Positions 29,396 through 30,361 of a stretch of DNA of 30,361 nt are shown in pieces (position 1 is the first letter of the stretch; every line of letters begins with the position of its first letter). Below the pieces are notes generated by a model. It saw only the letters and a program-made list of their open reading frames with translations. It was not told the origin of the DNA and searched no databases. The translations under genes were made by a program, and so were the position numbers. This DNA is from a virus: IMG/VR virus record IMGVR_UViG_3300009285_000077, positions 1-30,361 of that record; one strand, 5' to 3'.

Positions 29396-30261
29396 TACGC
29401 ATAACCTTTCGTCCAAGAGTTAATTTCATCAATCACATCAGGCGGCAAGTTGTATTTTGCCGATAAGAAGTCGATCAGGTTCTTGGCAGTTTCATCGCCC
29501 TGCTCAATCAGCGATTTCGGGCAGAACTTCGTCACCACGCCTTCATCGTCGATCTTGTCTTTGCCGAACTTCGCAAGCAGCTCGTCCTTTGTGAGCGGTT
29601 TCAGTTCTGTCTTGATCTCGCGGATGACCGCATCAACTGTCTGCGCGCTGTCAAATTCCTTGCCTTCCATTTCGTCGGCAGTCGGGGCCGACCCCAATTC
29701 AGGGAATGCTTTACGCAGAGCCTGTGCTTCTGCGCACTTGGCAAGCTGTGCATATGGGCGCTTTGTCCACATCGCATTAGGTGCTACGCTTTTTTCCTTG
29801 CCGCCCTTCATGGCGTAGTTTTCTTTCCATCGCTCTGTGGCGGCGTATTCTGCGATCTGGCCACTAGCCAGGATACGCTTAACGATCACCTTGCAGCTGA
29901 CCGGGTACGTGATTTCAACGCCGCCGATGGTTTCTATTTTATCCGACCCGAATTCAGGTTCGGTAACACCAGCGCACTCGCCAGTGCGCGCCATCTGCGT
30001 GCGATACAGGCCGATACCTGGCATCACTACATCGCGCATTTCGCCAAGTTTGCTATCGTAGATTGGCACAATATGCACAGGCTTCTGCATCGGGTCTAGC
30101 CCAGACGCTTGGCAATATCCAAGCACCATCTTGATCGAATCAGTCTGCGCGCCTGGATACAAACTGTTGCGCAGAATGTTTATTAGGTCGGCTTCGCTCA
30201 TGGCGGACATGGTAGTGCTTTTGGTTTGTGCTGCGAGTCCAGTTCCTTTTTTTTCGTTCAT
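29395..30261 (-). CDS. bet: RecT/Bet-type single-strand annealing protein
   Basis: Single-strand annealing protein of the RecT/Bet superfamily, which pairs the strands left by the exonuclease. The 288 residues include CQASGLDPMQKPVHIVPIYD (about 50-69), VVMPGIGLYRTQMARTGECA, the YPVSCKVIVKR segment and MWTKRPYAQLAKCAEAQALR plus KAFPE, all hallmarks of phage Bet proteins. The C-terminal third is acidic and variable. The ATG at 30261 has TGGGGAT 6 nt upstream and is preferred over an upstream TTG at 30273. It overlaps the exonuclease start by TAATG, so the pair is co-translated. Confidence 0.93.
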   Translation of the reverse strand: MNEKKGTGLAAQTKSTTMSAMSEADLINILRNSLYPGAQTDSIKMVLGYCQASGLDPMQKPVHIVPIYDSKLGEMRDVVMPGIGLYRTQMARTGECAGVTEPEFGSDKIETIGGVEITYPVSCKVIVKRILASGQIAEYAATERWKENYAMKGGKEKSVAPNAMWTKRPYAQLAKCAEAQALRKAFPELGSAPTADEMEGKEFDSAQTVDAVIREIKTELKPLTKDELLAKFGKDKIDDEGVVTKFCPKSLIEQGDETAKNLIDFLSAKYNLPPDVIDEINSWTKGYA

Positions 30262-30273
30262 TTTTATCCCCAA

Positions 30274-30361
30274 TTATTTTGAATCGCCGGTCTGCCCGGT
30301 GCTGTTCAGCGTGCTGCTACCGAGGCTCCAGCAATCACCGCCGGTCTGCCCGGTGCTGTTC
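30274..30361 (-). CDS. Partial C-terminal end of an upstream gene with 18-residue tandem repeat
   Basis: Open frame entering from the right edge on the minus strand and ending in TAA 12 nt before the recT ATG. The last residues, read towards the stop, are NSTGQTGGDCWSLGSSTL then NSTGQTGDSK. The NSTGQTG unit recurs after 18 codons, matching the 54-nt spacing of the DNA repeat. It is too short to identify. As the first visible gene of the recombination operon it may be part of the same transcript. Confidence 0.5.
   Translation of the reverse strand, partial: NSTGQTGGDCWSLGSSTLNSTGQTGDSK
30285..30361. repeat. 23-bp direct repeat at the right edge
   Basis: CGCCGGTCTGCCCGGTGCTG plus TTC occurs at 30285-30307 and again at 30339-30361, exactly 54 nt apart, with the second copy ending at the last base of the window. 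The spacing is a multiple of three and keeps the minus-strand frame open, so it is a coding tandem repeat. Confidence 0.8.

Noticed and set aside
1-30361. Search by eye for tRNA genes, CRISPR arrays, insertion sequences, integrase or repressor genes.
   Set aside because: No cloverleaf with a CCA or TpsiC-like GTTCGAATC box, no regularly spaced repeats, no transposase and no recombinase or repressor motif was seen. Weak candidates cannot be excluded without a model search.

Overview
This window is about 30 kb of a tailed double-stranded DNA phage or prophage. It carries an almost complete late region (packaging, head, tail, lysis) on the plus strand, read left to right from about 100 to 24992. 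A convergent early or accessory operon lies on the minus strand, read right to left from the right edge to about 25136. The order terS, terL, portal, protease, HK97-fold capsid, connectors, tail terminator, tail tube, frameshifted tail chaperone, tape measure, tail tip and fibre, with no sheath gene, indicates a siphovirus with a long non-contractile tail. The host is Gram-negative, because the lysis cassette ends in a nested Rz/Rz1 spanin pair with a lipobox. Several proteins look like those of betaproteobacterial (Burkholderiales-type) phages; that part rests on memory of family appearance and not on a search. No integrase, repressor, replication gene, tRNA or CRISPR was seen, so lifestyle cannot be decided from this window.

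Layout. 104-2196: terminase subunits. 2206-3944: a 45-residue membrane protein and the portal. 3944-7227: an unusual 3.3 kb block of five beta-rich, repeat-containing proteins between portal and protease. 7230-7257: a near-consensus sigma70 promoter. 7278-9642: prohead protease, major capsid and a small putative decoration protein, with hairpins on both sides of the last. 9724-11494: accessory genes, including a methyltransferase fused to a second Rossmann-like (DUF115-like) domain. 11491-13461: head-tail connectors and tail terminator; the first connector carries an inserted Ig-like domain. 13483-22743: tail tube, tail chaperone with a -1 frameshift, tape measure, four tail-tip proteins and a fibre. 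22754-24992: fibre-assembly-like protein and a lysis cassette in which each gene overlaps the next by ATGA. 24998-25088: inverted repeats between the convergent operons.

The minus-strand operon contains, in transcription order, the C-terminal end of a repeat protein, a RecT/Bet-type annealing protein, a YqaJ/lambda-exo nuclease with a long C-terminal extension, a zinc-ribbon protein, three very short ORFs, a GC-rich HPPC-motif protein, a small EREACAK-motif protein, a coiled-coil protein and a second zinc-ribbon protein related to the first. RecT and the exonuclease form a two-component recombination system. An inverted-repeat structure that resembles an integron attC site overlaps the end of the HPPC gene.

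The most notable points are: the chaperone frameshift site with a hairpin 5 nt downstream; the methyltransferase/DUF115-like fusion; the domain-inserted connector; the beta-rich block between portal and protease; the attC-like element; and the micro-ORFs of the early operon.
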